The notes under the pieces were generated by a model. It had not been told where the DNA came from, did no database searches, and saw only the letters and a list, made by a program, of their open reading frames with translations. From the NCBI RefSeq assembly GCF_964656455.1, contig NC_135714.1:58553850-58617849 (forward strand): a stretch of 64,000 nt of DNA. The letters are read 5' to 3'. The first letter of the stretch is position 1. Each line of letters opens with the position of its first letter. The DNA comes from Halichoerus grypus. Its lineage: Eukaryota > Chordata > Mammalia > Carnivora > Phocidae. A program made the position numbers and the translations under genes. Below are positions 48,002 through 60,540 of this stretch, one piece after another.

Positions 48002-48212
48002 AAAAAGTTTTAAATTGATATAACTGTGGGGCTTCTAGTCTTTTGCTTCTTTTACTCTAATTACTATCTCATTTCTTTTCCTTGTCTAATTGCATTGTCT
48101 GGTCGTTATTATATAATAATGTGTTCTAGACATTTTTGTCTCAATTTCAGCCTATTAGCCTATTTCTTCTATTGTTCTATCATTAGGCATGATGCTGATT
48201 TTGACCCCTGTT

Positions 48213-48414
48213 GTTTTTTTTTTTTAAAGATTTTATTTATTTATTTGACAGAGACAGAGACAGCGAGAGAGGGAACACAAGCAGGGGGAGTGGGAGAGGG
48301 AGAAGCAGGCTTCCCGCGGAGCAAGGAGCCCGATGCGGGGCTCAATCCCAGGACCCTGGGATCACGACCTGAGCTGGAGGCAGACGCTTAACGACTGAGC
48401 CACCCAGGTGCCCC
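48213..48414 (-). mobile_element. Carnivore tRNA-Lys SINE, reverse
   Basis: Target repeats tttgacccctgtt and tttgactcctgtt (48200-48212, 48416-48428). Confidence 0.95.
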
Positions 48415-48952
48415 CTTTGACTCCTGTTATATGTGTAGGTTGTTACTACCGTTTTTAATATTTTAAAAATATCTACGGGAAGAACACACTTCCAGCCCCA
48501 TGGTTCTTTTTAAATTGAACTAGCTCAATTTGCATAACATTCCTAGTCTTTACTTGCCCTATTTTATGATTCTCTTGGGAGGATAAATCACTTATTTGGA
48601 AAGAATGAATCAAGCCTGCTTAGTTCAGTACCTCCGGCTCTCCCCTTGGAAGCAAGTCCTCCATGTGGATGAAACCCCTCTGGTTCAAAATGTGTAGTTG
48701 ACTTAGTGGTTGCTGATTTGTGGCATTCAGTTGGCAGTCTATTTGACTCATACACTAAGCTGCATCTTCCAAAGTATTTGTAATCAATATTATATTAAAT
48801 ACTGGTTTCTTATTCCATACACCACTAATTTCCCATTTCACTTTTTTCTTTCCTTTTTTTTTTTTTTAAGTGTTCAGGTGTTTTCTTGAGTTCTTTAGAT
48901 ATCCCAACAATAAGTTTGTGATCATATTTTATTAAAAGTTTTAAAAATCTAG

Positions 48953-49166
48953 GGGCGCCTGGGTGGCTCAATCAGTTGAGTGTCTGACTCTTGGTTTCAG
49001 CTCATGTCATGATCCCAGGGCCGTGGGATTGAGCCCCTCTTTGGGCTCTGTGCTCAGCACACAGCCTGTTTGAGATTCTTTCTCTCTCTCTCTCCCTCTG
49101 CCCCTCTCCCTGCTCAGGTGCTCTCTCTCTCTTTCTCTCTAAAAATAAAATAAATAAAATCTTTTT
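48953..49166 (+). mobile_element. Older carnivore SINE
   Basis: Diverged head ('gtgtctgactcttggtttca'); near-identical target repeats aaaagttttaaaaatctag and aaaacgttttaaagatctag. Confidence 0.92.
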
Positions 49167-49767
49167 AAAAACGTTTTAAAGATCTAGAATGGATGGTTAA
49201 TCCATTTTTAACAATGACTGTGGACAATTTAATCAATTGCCAGTTTATTGATATAGGCACATAGTATGTGCTGAATAAATAATTATTTAATTAAATTTTA
49301 AATCATTGTATTCATATATTCATAAGTAAATGCAACACTGTCTTCATGTTATGCGCTTTCAGGTCTGATTCCCCAAATTATTCATTCTCACACCATATCA
49401 GTTAAAAGTCTTCAATAAAGAGCATCATGGGGATGTGGATTATTCTCTTCTAGTTTTAGAGGCTAAGAAAGGGTTTCATTTCCACTCAAATATGGTACCA
49501 GAAAGGTGTCTTATAGAACGAATTAATATACTACAATTATCTGTGTATACAAATAATGTTACAGCTACCAGAATATAATAGCCTGTAGACAAGGAAGGAG
49601 ATAACAATCATAAGTACAAGAGCAAACCACTCCTCACATCGTTATTTAATAAAGTAGTGAATTTAAACCAAGAACCTCATCTGTGGTTTGTATTAGGAGT
49701 AAAATTGCCCTTTGGAGTTCTTTTCAGGGACTGAAGTTATATCAGTTCTTTTAAATTAATTCTTTAG

Positions 49768-49982
49768 AGGGCGCCTGGGTGGCTCAGTCACTTGGCATCT
49801 GCCTTCAGCTTGGGTCATGGTCCCGGGGTCCTGGGATCAAGCCCCGCATTGCATTGGGCTCCCTGCTCCCCTGCTCGGCAGGGGGCCTGCTTCTCCCTCT
49901 CCCACTCCCCCTGCTTGTGTTCCCTCTGTGTTCCCTCTCTCGCTGTCTCTCTCTGTCAAATAAATAAATAAAATCTTCTAAA
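49768..49982 (+). mobile_element. Carnivore tRNA-Lys SINE
   Basis: Target repeats resembling aaattaattctttag on both sides. Two short internal duplications are visible (gcattgcattggg; ccctgctcccctgctc). Confidence 0.93.
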
Positions 49983-50129
49983 AAAATAAATTCTTTAGGC
50001 AGAGGTTTCTTTGAACACAACATGATGATGGTAATAAAGTACTTTAAAGTAGAAAAAAGAAGTCCTACTTTGAAAGGTTTTATAAGTGAAGTTCCTGGAA
50101 GGAAGAGTATTAGGGTTAAGGGTGTGGTT

Positions 50130-50360
50130 ATTACAGCCAGACTATGTCCTTACAAACCTCAACTTCGGCACAGACTAGCTGTGTGAATTTGAAAAATTTC
50201 CTTGACTTCTAAGAGCCTCAGATTCTGTATCAGTAAAATGAGAAGGAAAATAGTAATTCCCTGTAAGCCCTTATGACATTATTGTGAGGATTAAGTAAAG
50301 GTAATGCATGTAACACAGTACCTACAGTAGCAGGAATATAGTCAGTTTTCAATAGATATT
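50130..50360 (+). repeat. MIR
   Basis: 'cagactagctgtgtgaattt', 'gagcctcagattctgtatca' and 'gtaaaatgagaaggaaaata' follow the MIR consensus closely. Confidence 0.75.
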
Positions 50361-51397
50361 AGTAAATACGATTTATTTTAAATATAATTATTGACATTCA
50401 CATTAACTCTCTTCTCTTTATCCCTTCCATCAGTTAAAATCTATATACAATTTTACCATCCATTTAATTGTCCTTTCTACTTAAACATGAGCACATTATT
50501 GTTATGTGGCAAGGAAAAGCTGAGTTGGAATGTATGTACAGTTTCTTTTTTCCTTGGAAATGTACCATAAACACAGCGTGTAAATAATCCAAAAAAATGT
50601 TCTTTTCATCTGAGACTTTTTACTGTTCATAGATTACATATTTTTCCGCTAACAACTTAAGTGGGGATTATTTGGGATAGGAAAAAAGGATCCTGCTATG
50701 CACTGCCCACCCCTTTCCGGCTGTAATGACTCAAGTAGACTTTCCTGCATAAGGGAGTTGGAGCCACCAAAGAAAAATGGACAATTTTATGGGACTACCA
50801 AATATTAGTAACATTTTATTCTAACTTTTCTAGTTGAGTACCATTAAAAACACTTCAAAGGAACATAATTAATTATGAACATTCTACATTTTGACTAAGT
50901 ATTTAATTTATACTTCATTTTCATGGCTAGATATCAAATAGTGGTTAAATTCTAACATTTTGTTATATGTGATTACAATCAAATAAAAATAATATATAAA
51001 TGAAATCTCTGGGGCCGTATGCCCAAATGTTGACAGCATTCATGACAATAGTGGCTCCTCCTGATTCTTGTCCTCTTCCTCTGCTTCCATTCAGTTTTTC
51101 TGTAACTTCCACATTTTCTATAATGAGCATGTAACCAAGAATATAACCTTTATTTAAAAAGAATTCCAAGGTTATGTCTAAATGACCCACAACATCTAGA
51201 TGAAAGTCAACCTTGAGTCCACTATTTAGATACACTGATGAAAGAAGCTTCATCTCTTCCACAAGCAACACTTTTATTTTCTGTTTTATTATGGCCAAAA
51301 ACAGTTTTAACAAATTTTATTACTAAATTCTTACAAACCTGCTAATGAAAAATTTTCATATGTATTATTCTTTTCTGTGCATTTACATCCATAGATG

Positions 51398-51462
51398 CTA
51401 TTTATTTTTCTTTTTCTTTCTTTCTTTCTTTCTTTTTCTTTTTTTCTTTCTTTTTCTTTCTT

Positions 51463-51503
<41 letters not shown>

Positions 51504-51575
51504 CTTTCAATTCAGTTAGCCAACGTATAGTACATCATTAGTTTCTGATATAGTGGTCAATGATGTGCTTTTTAA
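51398..51575 (-). mobile_element. LINE-1 3' stub with expanded TTTC/TC tail
   Basis: A TTTC/TC microsatellite of about 110 bp (51400-51508) abuts 'aattcagttagccaacgtat', the reverse of a carnivore L1 3' end. The microsatellite probably grew from the poly(A) tail. Confidence 0.75.
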
Positions 51576-51734
51576 ATCATTGCCAAGCTTTTGCGTTCAT
51601 GAAATATGGGTGCCCTCTAGAGGCCAAATTACTTACAGAAAAAGTGATACACAGTACTCTTAGAAAAGGGGCTTCTTCATTAGAGAGGGATGTGGATTAC
51701 ATCTAAAGAGAACCAACAAATGTTTCAGCCCTGT

Positions 51735-52550
51735 GTTTTATCAATTTTGATTCAGTATAATTTACATAAATAAAACATTCTTCTTTTAAGTGTGTAATTT
51801 GATGCGTTTCACAATTGTATAGACCATGATCAAAATATGGAACATTTCTATCAACCTCAAAAGTTCTTTTGTACCCCTTTTAGTCAGCCCCAGATGAGCA
51901 GTGCAATATGGAATAGAAATGGTGAGAAAAGACATCCTTGCCTTGTTCTTAATCTTAGGGGTCTTTCATCATGAAGTAGAAGGTAAGCCATGGGTTATTC
52001 CTAGATGTCCTTTATCAGCTTGATGAATGTCCTTCTATTTCTAGTTTTCTGAGAGTTACTTTTATCATGAATAAATGTTTAATTCTATCAAATACTTTTT
52101 CTACGTCTATTGAGATCATCATTGTTTTTTCTTCTTCAATCTGTTACTATGGTGAATTACATTGATTATTTAATGTTGAACCAGACTTACATTCCCAGAA
52201 TAAACCCCTCTTGATCATGATGTATTACACATATTTATACATATTGCTATTAAATTTGCTATTGTTTTGAAGATCCTTGTTACTATGTTGGTGAGGGATC
52301 TTGGTCTGTAGTTGACCTCTCTTGTAATGTTTTGATATCAGGGCAATGGTGGCCTTATAAAGTGAATTAGGAAATGTTCCTTCTTCTATTGTCTGAGAGA
52401 TTTGCATAAGATTGTTATTATTGCTCTCTTAAATGTCTGAGATAATTCATCAGTGAAGCCTACTACCCGAAGATTCTTTGTCACATGGTTATTAATTACT
52501 AATTTGTTTTTAAAAATCTATATATAGTTATTAAATTTTTAAATTTTTTG
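51735..52550 (-). mobile_element. Old LINE-1 ORF2 fragment, reverse strand
   Basis: Antisense reverse-transcriptase region: 'agaaaagacatccttgcctt', 'atgatgtattacacatattt', 'agggatcttggtctgtagtt'. The first 150 bp may be a separate old repeat. Many substitutions; dead. Confidence 0.7.
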
Positions 52551-52794
52551 GGCCAGTTTTAGATGATCTGTGTTTTTAAATAAACTTGTCTATTTTATTT
52601 CCATAGTCAAATACACTGCATTAAAGCTGTTTATATTATTACTTTATTAATATTTTAATGCCTTTAGCATCTGTAGTGATATCCCCTCTTTTCATTCTTT
52701 ATCATGACAATCTGTGAGCTTCTGAGGGAGTTAATTTTGCCCTGCCTACTTCCTACTAAGTTAGCCTCCCACAGTTTGGTGAACACTTACAGAA

Positions 52795-53285
52795 GACATG
52801 AGACTCCTGGACAGAGACAAAGAAACTTGTTATGGCAAAAGTAGTTGCTAAAAATGACCAGTCCAGAAGGGAAATGAAGAAAATAATTTCATTTATAATG
52901 GCACCAAAAAGTTCATATGAAATACATAGTAATAAACCTAACCAAGGAGGACTTGTACACTGAAAACTACAAAATGTTGCTTAAAGAAATTAAAGACACA
53001 GATAAACGGAAAGACATCCTGTGTTCATGGTTCAGAAGACTTACTGTTGCTAAGATGCCAATATACCCAAAGCAGTTTACATTACTAGATTTAATGAAAT
53101 GCCTATCAAAGTCCTAAAGGCCTTTTTTTGCAGAAATAGAAAAACCCATCCCCGAATTCATATGGAATCTCAAGGGACCCTGAATAGCTAAATAATCTTG
53201 GGAAAAAAAAAAAGAACAAAGTCGGAGGTCTCACATTTTCTGATTTCAAAACTTATTACAGGGCATATTGTTAACTTGGATTTGT
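52795..53285 (+). mobile_element. Old LINE-1 ORF2 fragment, sense strand
   Basis: Reads as L1 ORF2 between the RT and the C-terminus ('acttgtacactgaaaactac', 'catatggaatctcaagggac'). It lies head-to-head with the antisense fragment before it. Confidence 0.7.
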
Positions 53286-53369
53286 GTATATTGTTTTATA
53301 TTCTAATACTGTGTTAAACTATCGAGAAACTGCTGTTCTTATCTACATTCCTCTGTACTTAAAGTGTTT

Positions 53370-53710
53370 TTTTCTCCTCCTGGCTGCTTTAAAAAATTTG
53401 TTTTCACTTTGTCACTGGTTTTGAGCAATTTGATTATGAAATCAGGATATAATTTGGTATAGTTTTCTTCATGTTTCTTCTGCTTTGGGTTCACTGAGCT
53501 TCTTAGACCTGTAGGTTTATACTTTTCACCAAATTTGGAAAATATTTTACTGTTATTTCTTTAAAAAGATTTTTGTTCTCCATCCCTTCTCTTTGGGGAA
53601 TTCCAGTTATATTTGGTGCATTGAAGTTGTCCCAAGGCTCACTGATGCACTATTATATTTTTTAGCCTTTTTAAAAAAACACATTTCACCTTTGATAGTT
53701 TTTAGTGTTT
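53370..53710 (-). mobile_element. Old LINE-1 3' region, reverse strand (probable)
   Basis: 'gttcactgagcttcttagac' and 'tttcaccaaatttggaaaat' resemble the antisense of an old mammalian L1 3' region. Family not assigned. Confidence 0.5.
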
Positions 53711-53871
53711 TCAAGTTTACTAATCTTTATTTCTGCCACATCATTTTGCCAGCTGGAGGAAGGGACAGACTTACAGCCATATAGACAGCTCATGTAAGAA
53801 AGAAGTGGAATTGTAGATAAGGAGGAATGAATGGACTAGTAATAAGTGCTTTTGGTGCAACTGGTTGTACA

Positions 53872-53973
53872 TTTTTTTTAAGACTTATTTATTTGAGAGA
53901 GAGAGAGCACACCTGAGCATGAGTGGGGGAAGGGGCAGAGGGAGAAGGAGACTCCCCACTGAGCAAAGAGCCC
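53872..53973 (-). mobile_element. Carnivore SINE fragment, reverse
   Basis: T-rich tail and (ga)n body up to 'cactgagcaaagagcccc'; the tRNA-like head is missing. Confidence 0.85.
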
Positions 53974-54751
53974 CCATTCACCCATTCAGCTTTGCTTAAT
54001 GCTATGCTAGGTACAATGGGGATATAAAAGAAGTGGACTAAAGGGCATGCCTTCCTCCCGCATATAGAGCACAGAATCCTGCATATGTTGCTAGACTGAT
54101 AACTACTCCTGGGCTGGAATCCTTTCTGTAGGATAATCACTCCTGGCTTCTATCCTAGCCTAATCAGACTACAACTGCCGGGACAAAGCTGTAGCAAGAC
54201 GAATGTTAGGATAACTTGTTCCTTGTAATGAGACTGCATACCAGAGGAACCCAGAAGTGTCTCATCAATTAGAGAGATATAAGGTTATTATAAGATTTGG
54301 GGAAGGGTAGAGTTTAGGTGAAATTTACATAAAGCAATATTTTGGTAGGCTCAAAGCAGAAAAGAGCTGTGTGTAAAGGGGTCAACATCAGGTTGGACTG
54401 CAAAGTGGACCCAGGGGCCTATTCCTTGGAATTGATAAAGGTAAGATAGATGTGGAATGTGTTCAGAAATCCCTCATCTGAAGCTTTTTAGGTAGGTTGG
54501 AAATAAAGGCTGCTTCTTTGTTTGAAATTGACTTAGATCATGCAGAATAGGATGTTTCATTCTTATTCATTTGATTTTAAACATCAAATTTTCTGACAGT
54601 TATGATTTTAGAGAACAAGGATTCTAAGTAAGAAAGCGGTGGTCAAAGGGATTGTGATGAAACTCACAGCTGCAGCCTGATCATGAGAGAAATATTCTTT
54701 CCTTTCCCCTCCGCAGCTGGTTTTATCTGTCTCTTATCTGTGTCTGTTATT

Positions 54752-55301
54752 TGTTAAAAAACAAGATAACAGGTCCAAAATGGAGTTGCTTATGCTAAGC
54801 CCCACTTCACCAAACTGAGACTTAATGAGTGTAGAGGCCAAGGACAGGCCACCCCAAGATGGGCCACTTGGACATGAACATTATTTTGCCTTAAAAACAA
54901 TCCAAACCCAGCAGATTCAGAAAAAGTTTTTCACTTCCCCAACTGCCTGCTTTACCAGGAAGAGAGAGCTATTAATAGAGATTCCTCTTTACCTAAGAAA
55001 CTATCTGCATAATAGGGCACCTTTGTTTTCCAAACATCTCCTTTCACCTTCCTGTTAGTGGTCTCTCTCCCTTTGTATCCTCAGACCCCTACCCCTCTCC
55101 TTAGCTCATATAAGCATCGTGTTACCTGACTGTCTTTGGAATTTCCAGGTCTGTGTGGATTCCCCATATGTATGCTATTAAATCTGATTCTGATTCCCTG
55201 TACATAAGGTATTAAATTTGGTTTTCTCCTGTTAATCTGTCTCATGTCAATTTGATTTTAAGTCTATCTAGAAGGACCTCCCTAATTCTTCCTCCCCATT
55301 A
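54752..55301 (+). mobile_element. Old retroviral LTR (solo)
   Basis: It begins TG, has 'ctcatataagc' as a TATA-like box, attaaa signals near 55170 and 55210, then 'ttctcctgttaatctgtctc' and a pyrimidine-rich end. This is the layout of a gammaretrovirus-like U3-R-U5. No internal viral genes lie beside it, and it is non-coding. Family not named. Confidence 0.65.
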
Positions 55302-55317
55302 GTTTCCTTTGTCCTAG

Positions 55318-55570
55318 ATATGGAATTTTAAACCAGCAACCAGGAATCACCTGATCAGCACTAGTTAGGTATTGTGACTGACAGATCCCTGCCATCCCCT
55401 AAAGTAAAGTAACTTTGCAATAACAAACCTACTTTTTTGCTAGTATAACTTTCTTGTTCCTGCTCCCTTCTGCCCAGAAAAGTCTTTCATTTTGTACAGC
55501 TCCTCAGAGAGCCTTTCAATCTGCTAGATTGGATGCTGCCTGATTCAAATTGATTTTTGATCAAAGAAAC
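55318..55570 (+). mobile_element. Second old LTR-like fragment
   Basis: 'cctgatcagcactagttagg', 'cattttgtacagctcctcag' and 'gctagattggatgctgcctg' recall an old mammalian LTR. Family not assigned; edges approximate. Confidence 0.5.
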
Positions 55571-56154
55571 TCTTAATTTTTAAAAATATGCTTCAATTTG
55601 TCTTTTAACATATTCCAGCACAGTGAATGGTCAGTCTGACTTTTACTTTTTCAGACGGAGTTGATATTTTGCTTCCTCCTTCGTTGTCAATTCACCACAC
55701 AATGCAGGTTCCTAAGCTGTGTTAACTTGGTCATCAACTCTGGAAAATAATAGACATCGGTCATTTTTTTTCCTTCCAAAAGTGGAGATAAGGTAGAGCC
55801 ATAGAAATCCTAAAGTTCACTCACACTCACACCTTTGTTTCTCTCTCCAGCTCCCAGGTATCCCAAGATGGTACTAAAGGAGTAGGAAGCAAAGAAGCGG
55901 TTAACATGCTTCTGGCTTTAAATCAATTCCACGTAGCCTCGGAAGTGGTAGGACATTTCTGGCTAGGGTAAAAAGAGGCATGCTGCTTGGACTGATTAGT
56001 TTAGACACCTTACCTGTGTCCTCACTGTAGGAAAATCAGAGGTGTAGCGGGTGGGTGAGAAGTCACACCGCTAACAGCCAGTCTCAGGGACGCAACCCAT
56101 CCCGCACCCCGGCGTCCTGCTCCCCATCCCCCATCCTTTGCTCAGCCAGGGGCT

Positions 56155-56433
56155 TAGGTCCTGGCCCCGCCCCCTAACAGTCCCGGAGTTTCTTTGGCCC
56201 CGCCCCCGACCGACTCAGAGCTCGGTTTCTGGCCCCGCCTCCCGGCATCCTGTAGGCCCTGCCCCCAGCCCTGAGCTTGGCTCCCGGCCCCGCCCCGGCA
56301 TGACGCCCAAAGCCGGCTGCGGGAGGGACCGGCTCCCCGGCCCGGCCGGGTGGGGGCGGAGCCCAGTGTGCAGCTGCGAGGACGGCAGCGGCGGGGGGTG
56401 GAGCCTCCGTCCGGAAGCCAGCGATTAGCGGCC
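56155..56433 (+). promoter_or_regulatory. CpG-island, TATA-less MTHFD2L promoter with five GC boxes
   Basis: Five copies of a ggccccgccccc-type GC box start at 56163, 56197, 56231, 56255 and 56286, spaced 34, 34, 24 and 31 bp. No TATA box is evident. The island extends through exon 1 to about 56800. GC boxes bind Sp1/KLF factors and typify housekeeping promoters. The start site cannot be fixed by eye; the 5' UTR probably begins between 56300 and 56400. Confidence 0.75.
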
Positions 56434-56573
56434 ATGGCAGTGCCGGCTCGCGGCTTCTACCTTCTTGGTGACCGTGTGAGCCGCATGCTGGCGCAGGGCG
56501 GGAGCGCAGTGCTGCCGGGGGTTCCGGGAGCAGACAGGCGCGTGTTCCGGGGCTTTCGGAGCAGCGGAGTGAG
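56434..56573 (+). CDS. MTHFD2L: MTHFD2L exon 1 (5' part of gene; remainder beyond window)
   Basis: Begins ATG in a strong context (gcggccATGg) and runs 46 codons plus 2 nt to a donor (GAG|gtacga) at 56573/56574. The N-terminus MAVPARGFYLL and the exon end FRGFRSSGV-R match what I know of human MTHFD2L exon 1; in that protein the next exon continues into the catalytic domain. The enzyme is a mitochondrial methylenetetrahydrofolate dehydrogenase/cyclohydrolase of one-carbon metabolism. This exon supplies the N-terminal targeting region, rich in Arg (at least seven) and Gly/Ala. The open frame continues past the donor to 56883 without homology, so that extension is read as intron. Its position downstream of GRO chemokine genes is the known neighbourhood. 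No exon 2 was recognised in the rest of the window. Main alternative: a different first exon is used in some tissues. Confidence 0.88.
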
Positions 56574-58112
56574 GTACGAGCGCCCGAGACGCTCGCTGTT
56601 TTCGGGTGTGGGTGCCGACGCGTGCGGAGCCGCCGGCTGCGGGAGGGGCGGCGGGGCGTGGGCCGCTGGCGCCTGCCGAGCTTTCCCGCGTCGGGCCAGA
56701 GGCTGGGGCAGCCGCGCGGCGCGGGGGGGCTGCGGGCGAGGCCTGCCTAGGCTTCGAACTTGGCCTCGCGGGCCTTGCGGGCAGGTCGCGTCGACCTCAA
56801 TTCGGGCAGCCGGGATGTGGTCTGCTTTGGGCTCTGGCGCCAGAATATTCCTGTTTTGCAGGAGGTACAGTGGAGTGGTTTAGGAAGACATTTGAGGCCC
56901 TCAGGAAAGGCGAGGTGGAAACAGGTGGTCTGCGTGTTTCAAGTAGTTGCTTTTGTTTTGGTTATTGTTGTATTTCGTAAACAAAGGAGTGAGCATTGTC
57001 TGGATGGTTTACTAGTGTTTGAGTTTCTGAATTCCTTTGTTGATGCTAATTCTGAGTTCTTTTCCAACTCTAAAATTCTTAATGATTTCACAAAATCAGA
57101 TATTAATCTTGATTTCTCAGTCTTTTTCTGTATGGCTCTTCCCAAACCTCTTCAATCTAAGATTGAAGTAATCAATCTTAGAATCATTGCATCTCTTTGG
57201 ACCCCGTCGCTGGCTGGTACGTTACATGGTATGGTTTTAACTTCTGCACAGTGGCACCCCTGAACTCTTCACTGCTCCGCCATCTACTTGTTGGAGTTGC
57301 AAACTCAAACCTAAGCATCTAAAAATATATTCCCTTGACCCAGAGCCAGTGAGTCCAGAAGAGATTCTGTTTTCAAGACTTTCAGGGCTTCCAGTCACGC
57401 GTGTTCACTGCAGTTCTACGCGCTCAGAGATGGTCTTTTTCATCTTTTTGTATCACCAGTGAGCAGCACAAGTACCTGCAAGAAAGTAATAATCAGTAAT
57501 GCCGAAACATAGCTACTGCTTATTTAAATTGGTTGGCTCCTATTTTATACATGTATGTAGTTCTCAGTCTTGAGTGACTAAAATAAAAAGATATATATTT
57601 CCAATGGGGTTTACTTTAGATGTAGTTTCTGTTGATTAGATCTTCCACGAAGATATGTGAGACCATAAGTGATTCTGAGTTCTGGTTAATGAAGCTCTCG
57701 GGTGTTTGAAAGAATTTGCCAGTTGGTTTGGAATAACCAACTGTACTACCTAGGAAAAGCAGATTGTGTAAAATTCTGTTTGAATTGCAGAATTAAAGGT
57801 ATAGTGTACTATAGTAACTCTGTTTTTTGAATTTCAGTTGTTTTAGGGCTTCTTTCCAGAGTGAGGATAGCCTTTTCCAGATTGTGTAAGTTGATGAATT
57901 TCCCTTTGTCAGCTTGGTATCAGTAAAGAACCCATCACCTCATCCTCTCCATATACTTTAAGTGGGAGTCAACAGTTAGAACCCAAACATTTCCTGGTAG
58001 CCACTTGCTTCATACACATGTGGCACAAGCAAAGGGATAATTCAGATCTTTTAAATTGTATTTAATGGTCTCTTTATAATTTAAAAGATGAATGCAACCG
58101 TTTTGGAAAGCT

Positions 58113-58314
58113 ACTTTTTTTTTAAAGATTTTATTTATTTGTCAGAGAGCGAGAACATGAGCGTGGGCAAACAAGCAGGGGGTAGCGGCAGGCAGACGGG
58201 GAAGCAGGCTTCCTTCTGGGCAGGGAGGCTGACTTGGGACTGCATCCCAGGACCCTGGGATCATGACCTGAGCTGAAGGCAGCCACTTAACCGACTGAGC
58301 CACCCAGGCGTCCC
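58113..58314 (-). mobile_element. Carnivore SINE, reverse, in MTHFD2L intron 1
   Basis: Complete; short target repeats tggaaagct (58104-58112, 58315-58323). Body diverged. Confidence 0.93.
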
Positions 58315-60322
58315 TGGAAAGCTGTTCTTAATATAAAGAAGTATTACTTTCAACCCAGCTGCTTTCAGCCCCATTTGATATAGGTTATGACTATAAAAAT
58401 AAATAATACTTTTGGTAGTTTTTATTTTCTTAAGGCAGTGCTAATCAAGTTAGGATAGGATGGTGTTTTTGACATCCTCTTGGCACTGAATACCACATAT
58501 GAAGGTGAAGTTGGCTGTCAGGTTGAGAAACACCTGTGGACTGTTGGGTCTCGGGTGGGGAGGAACTCGGACAGTGTGTTGATGCTTATTGGTGTCTCTT
58601 TTCTCTTCTAGGACCAGCAGAGAGAAGAGATTCCATCTTCCAGAGGTCGCCACTGTCTGCCTCCCCACTTGTCCCAATCCTCAGTCATCTTTTTAAATAA
58701 TGTAGTTACACATTAGTTGTCTAGTTCTTCATAGTGAATGTGGTTTAATCTGACATCATTCCTGTTGACTTGAAATTTGAGCCTTAGTGTTATTTTTATT
58801 GAAAATTATCTTTGAGTTTGATAAACTCTGTTTTAAATTAACAGATTTATTGTCAGTTTCTGAGCTACACAGAGCCTTAAAAGAAAAACGAAAAAGCATT
58901 TTTGATTATTTTTCATATTTTTGACTAGATATCTATACTAATGGAACATATAAGTACTTCTTTAATGAAGTATTTAATTGGAATTTCAAGAAATAATCTT
59001 GGGCAGAATTTGAAAATTATAAAATGTTAAAGTATCATTTAAGCTTTCTCTCATTTTTAAGATTTAACAGTGAGTTTTTTTATTTCCTCATGAGAAATTA
59101 GATCTTATTAATTGGAAGAAAATATATTTACTGTCAAATAAATAAGCCCTTATATTTGTTGCAGCTTATTGTTTCTTGAAATGAATTATCTAAATAGCCA
59201 AAAAGTTAAAAATAAAAAAAATTATAGTGATTAAATTTTTACTATTTTTGCCTTTTTGCGTGAGTTTACAAATGAAAATGTCACTGGATTATAAATATCA
59301 CATGAATCTTTGGCCCATTGTTTTCAGTGTATGGAGCTAGGCAGCAGCATTTCCCATTTGGAGGGGATGTTACACACCTTGTACATTAATGCCGTGCTCA
59401 AAGCAGATTTGCAGGTATCCTACAACAGGGACTTCCTAAATGCGGCTTTAGATCATCCTACCTGAACTTATTTTCAGTAATTAAATGGATATCCTAAGCG
59501 TTTGTTCCATGTTTATCCTGTTGCAAAGTGATTCCCAAAGTCGTTAATTTGGCAGATTCTCTTTTGTCCCTTGCTCCTGATATGATGCCTTTAGTATTTG
59601 TAAAATTTTGTGTCCGGCCTACAGCTCTTGATGGAAACCTCACCTTTCTTTATGTCTCATTGACAATGGCTTTATAATTTTTGCAGCTAGACCAGCATTT
59701 AAAAAACAAAAAACAAAAAACTACAATTCTAGAGCTATTAAAAAATACTGATTTATGTTAGTTTTAACTAGTCATGTCTTGTAGAGGGAGTAGTTGAATT
59801 TTATAATTGAAAAAAGACCAAATTTCATCAGTAAGGCTGTTCATTTTTATTCAAATTCTCCCCTCTAGTAGTCATTCAATATTTCTGTCTCTGCAACAGA
59901 ATTATTTGATGTAAAGATCCTTTTATCCTCATGTGCAGCTTGAAGGACCCAGGCTCCAGTTAGGACTATTACTAAAGCTGATTTTTCATAGACTGATTTC
60001 AACCAAGATAAGAGTTAGTTCCAATGACTAGCAAAAGCAGTTTCTCAAAATCATATTTTGTTGGGAAATGTGATAGTGTGGTTTTCCTATCTTAGTGCCT
60101 TACCTATCTAATGAGATAGCTGTCTGGCTACAATGTTGATTTCTAAGCAGTTCTTAATGTCATTTTAAATTTAGAACCTACATATTTTGCCATTTAGTGT
60201 TTCTATATCTGAGTTTTATGTCTGTGTCCCAGCTGTTCAGAAATAATGTGTTCTAATGTAATGTCTCCAAAATCAAGTTTTCTGATTAAAATGGGTCAAT
60301 AGATGAAAAAAGACTAGTATTA

Positions 60323-60540
60323 GACGAACCATGAGAGACTGGACTCTTGAGAAACAAACTGAGGGTTCTAGAGGGGAGGGGGGTGGGAGGATGGGTTAGC
60401 CTGGGGATGGGTATTAAAGAGGGCACGTATTGAATGGAGCACTGGGTGTTATACGCAAACAGTGAATCATGGAACACAACATCAAAAACTAATGATGTAA
60501 TGTATGGTGATTAACATAACATAATAAAATTCAAAAAAAA
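60323..60540 (+). mobile_element. LINE-1 3' end with target-site duplication, in MTHFD2L intron 1
   Basis: Carnivore L1 3' UTR ending in poly(A). It is flanked by perfect 16-bp direct repeats aaaaagactagtatta (60306-60321 and 60541-60556), so it is a clean, severely 5'-truncated insertion. Confidence 0.92.

Larger units (their letters stand above)
49190..51395. other. Intergenic, no gene recognised
   Basis: It contains one SINE (49768) and one MIR (50130). The minus-strand frame at 50963-51313 (116 codons) has no recognisable motif. Confidence 0.55.

Noticed and set aside
56350..56883. 177-codon frame covering MTHFD2L exon 1 and continuing downstream
   Set aside because: Homology to MTHFD2L is limited to codons between 56434 and 56573; a good donor follows and the rest is CpG-island translation.
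58610..58700. Possible MTHFD2L exon 2 after 'ttctcttctag'
   Set aside because: The translation does not resemble the N-terminus of the dehydrogenase domain in any frame, and stops occur quickly in the required phase.
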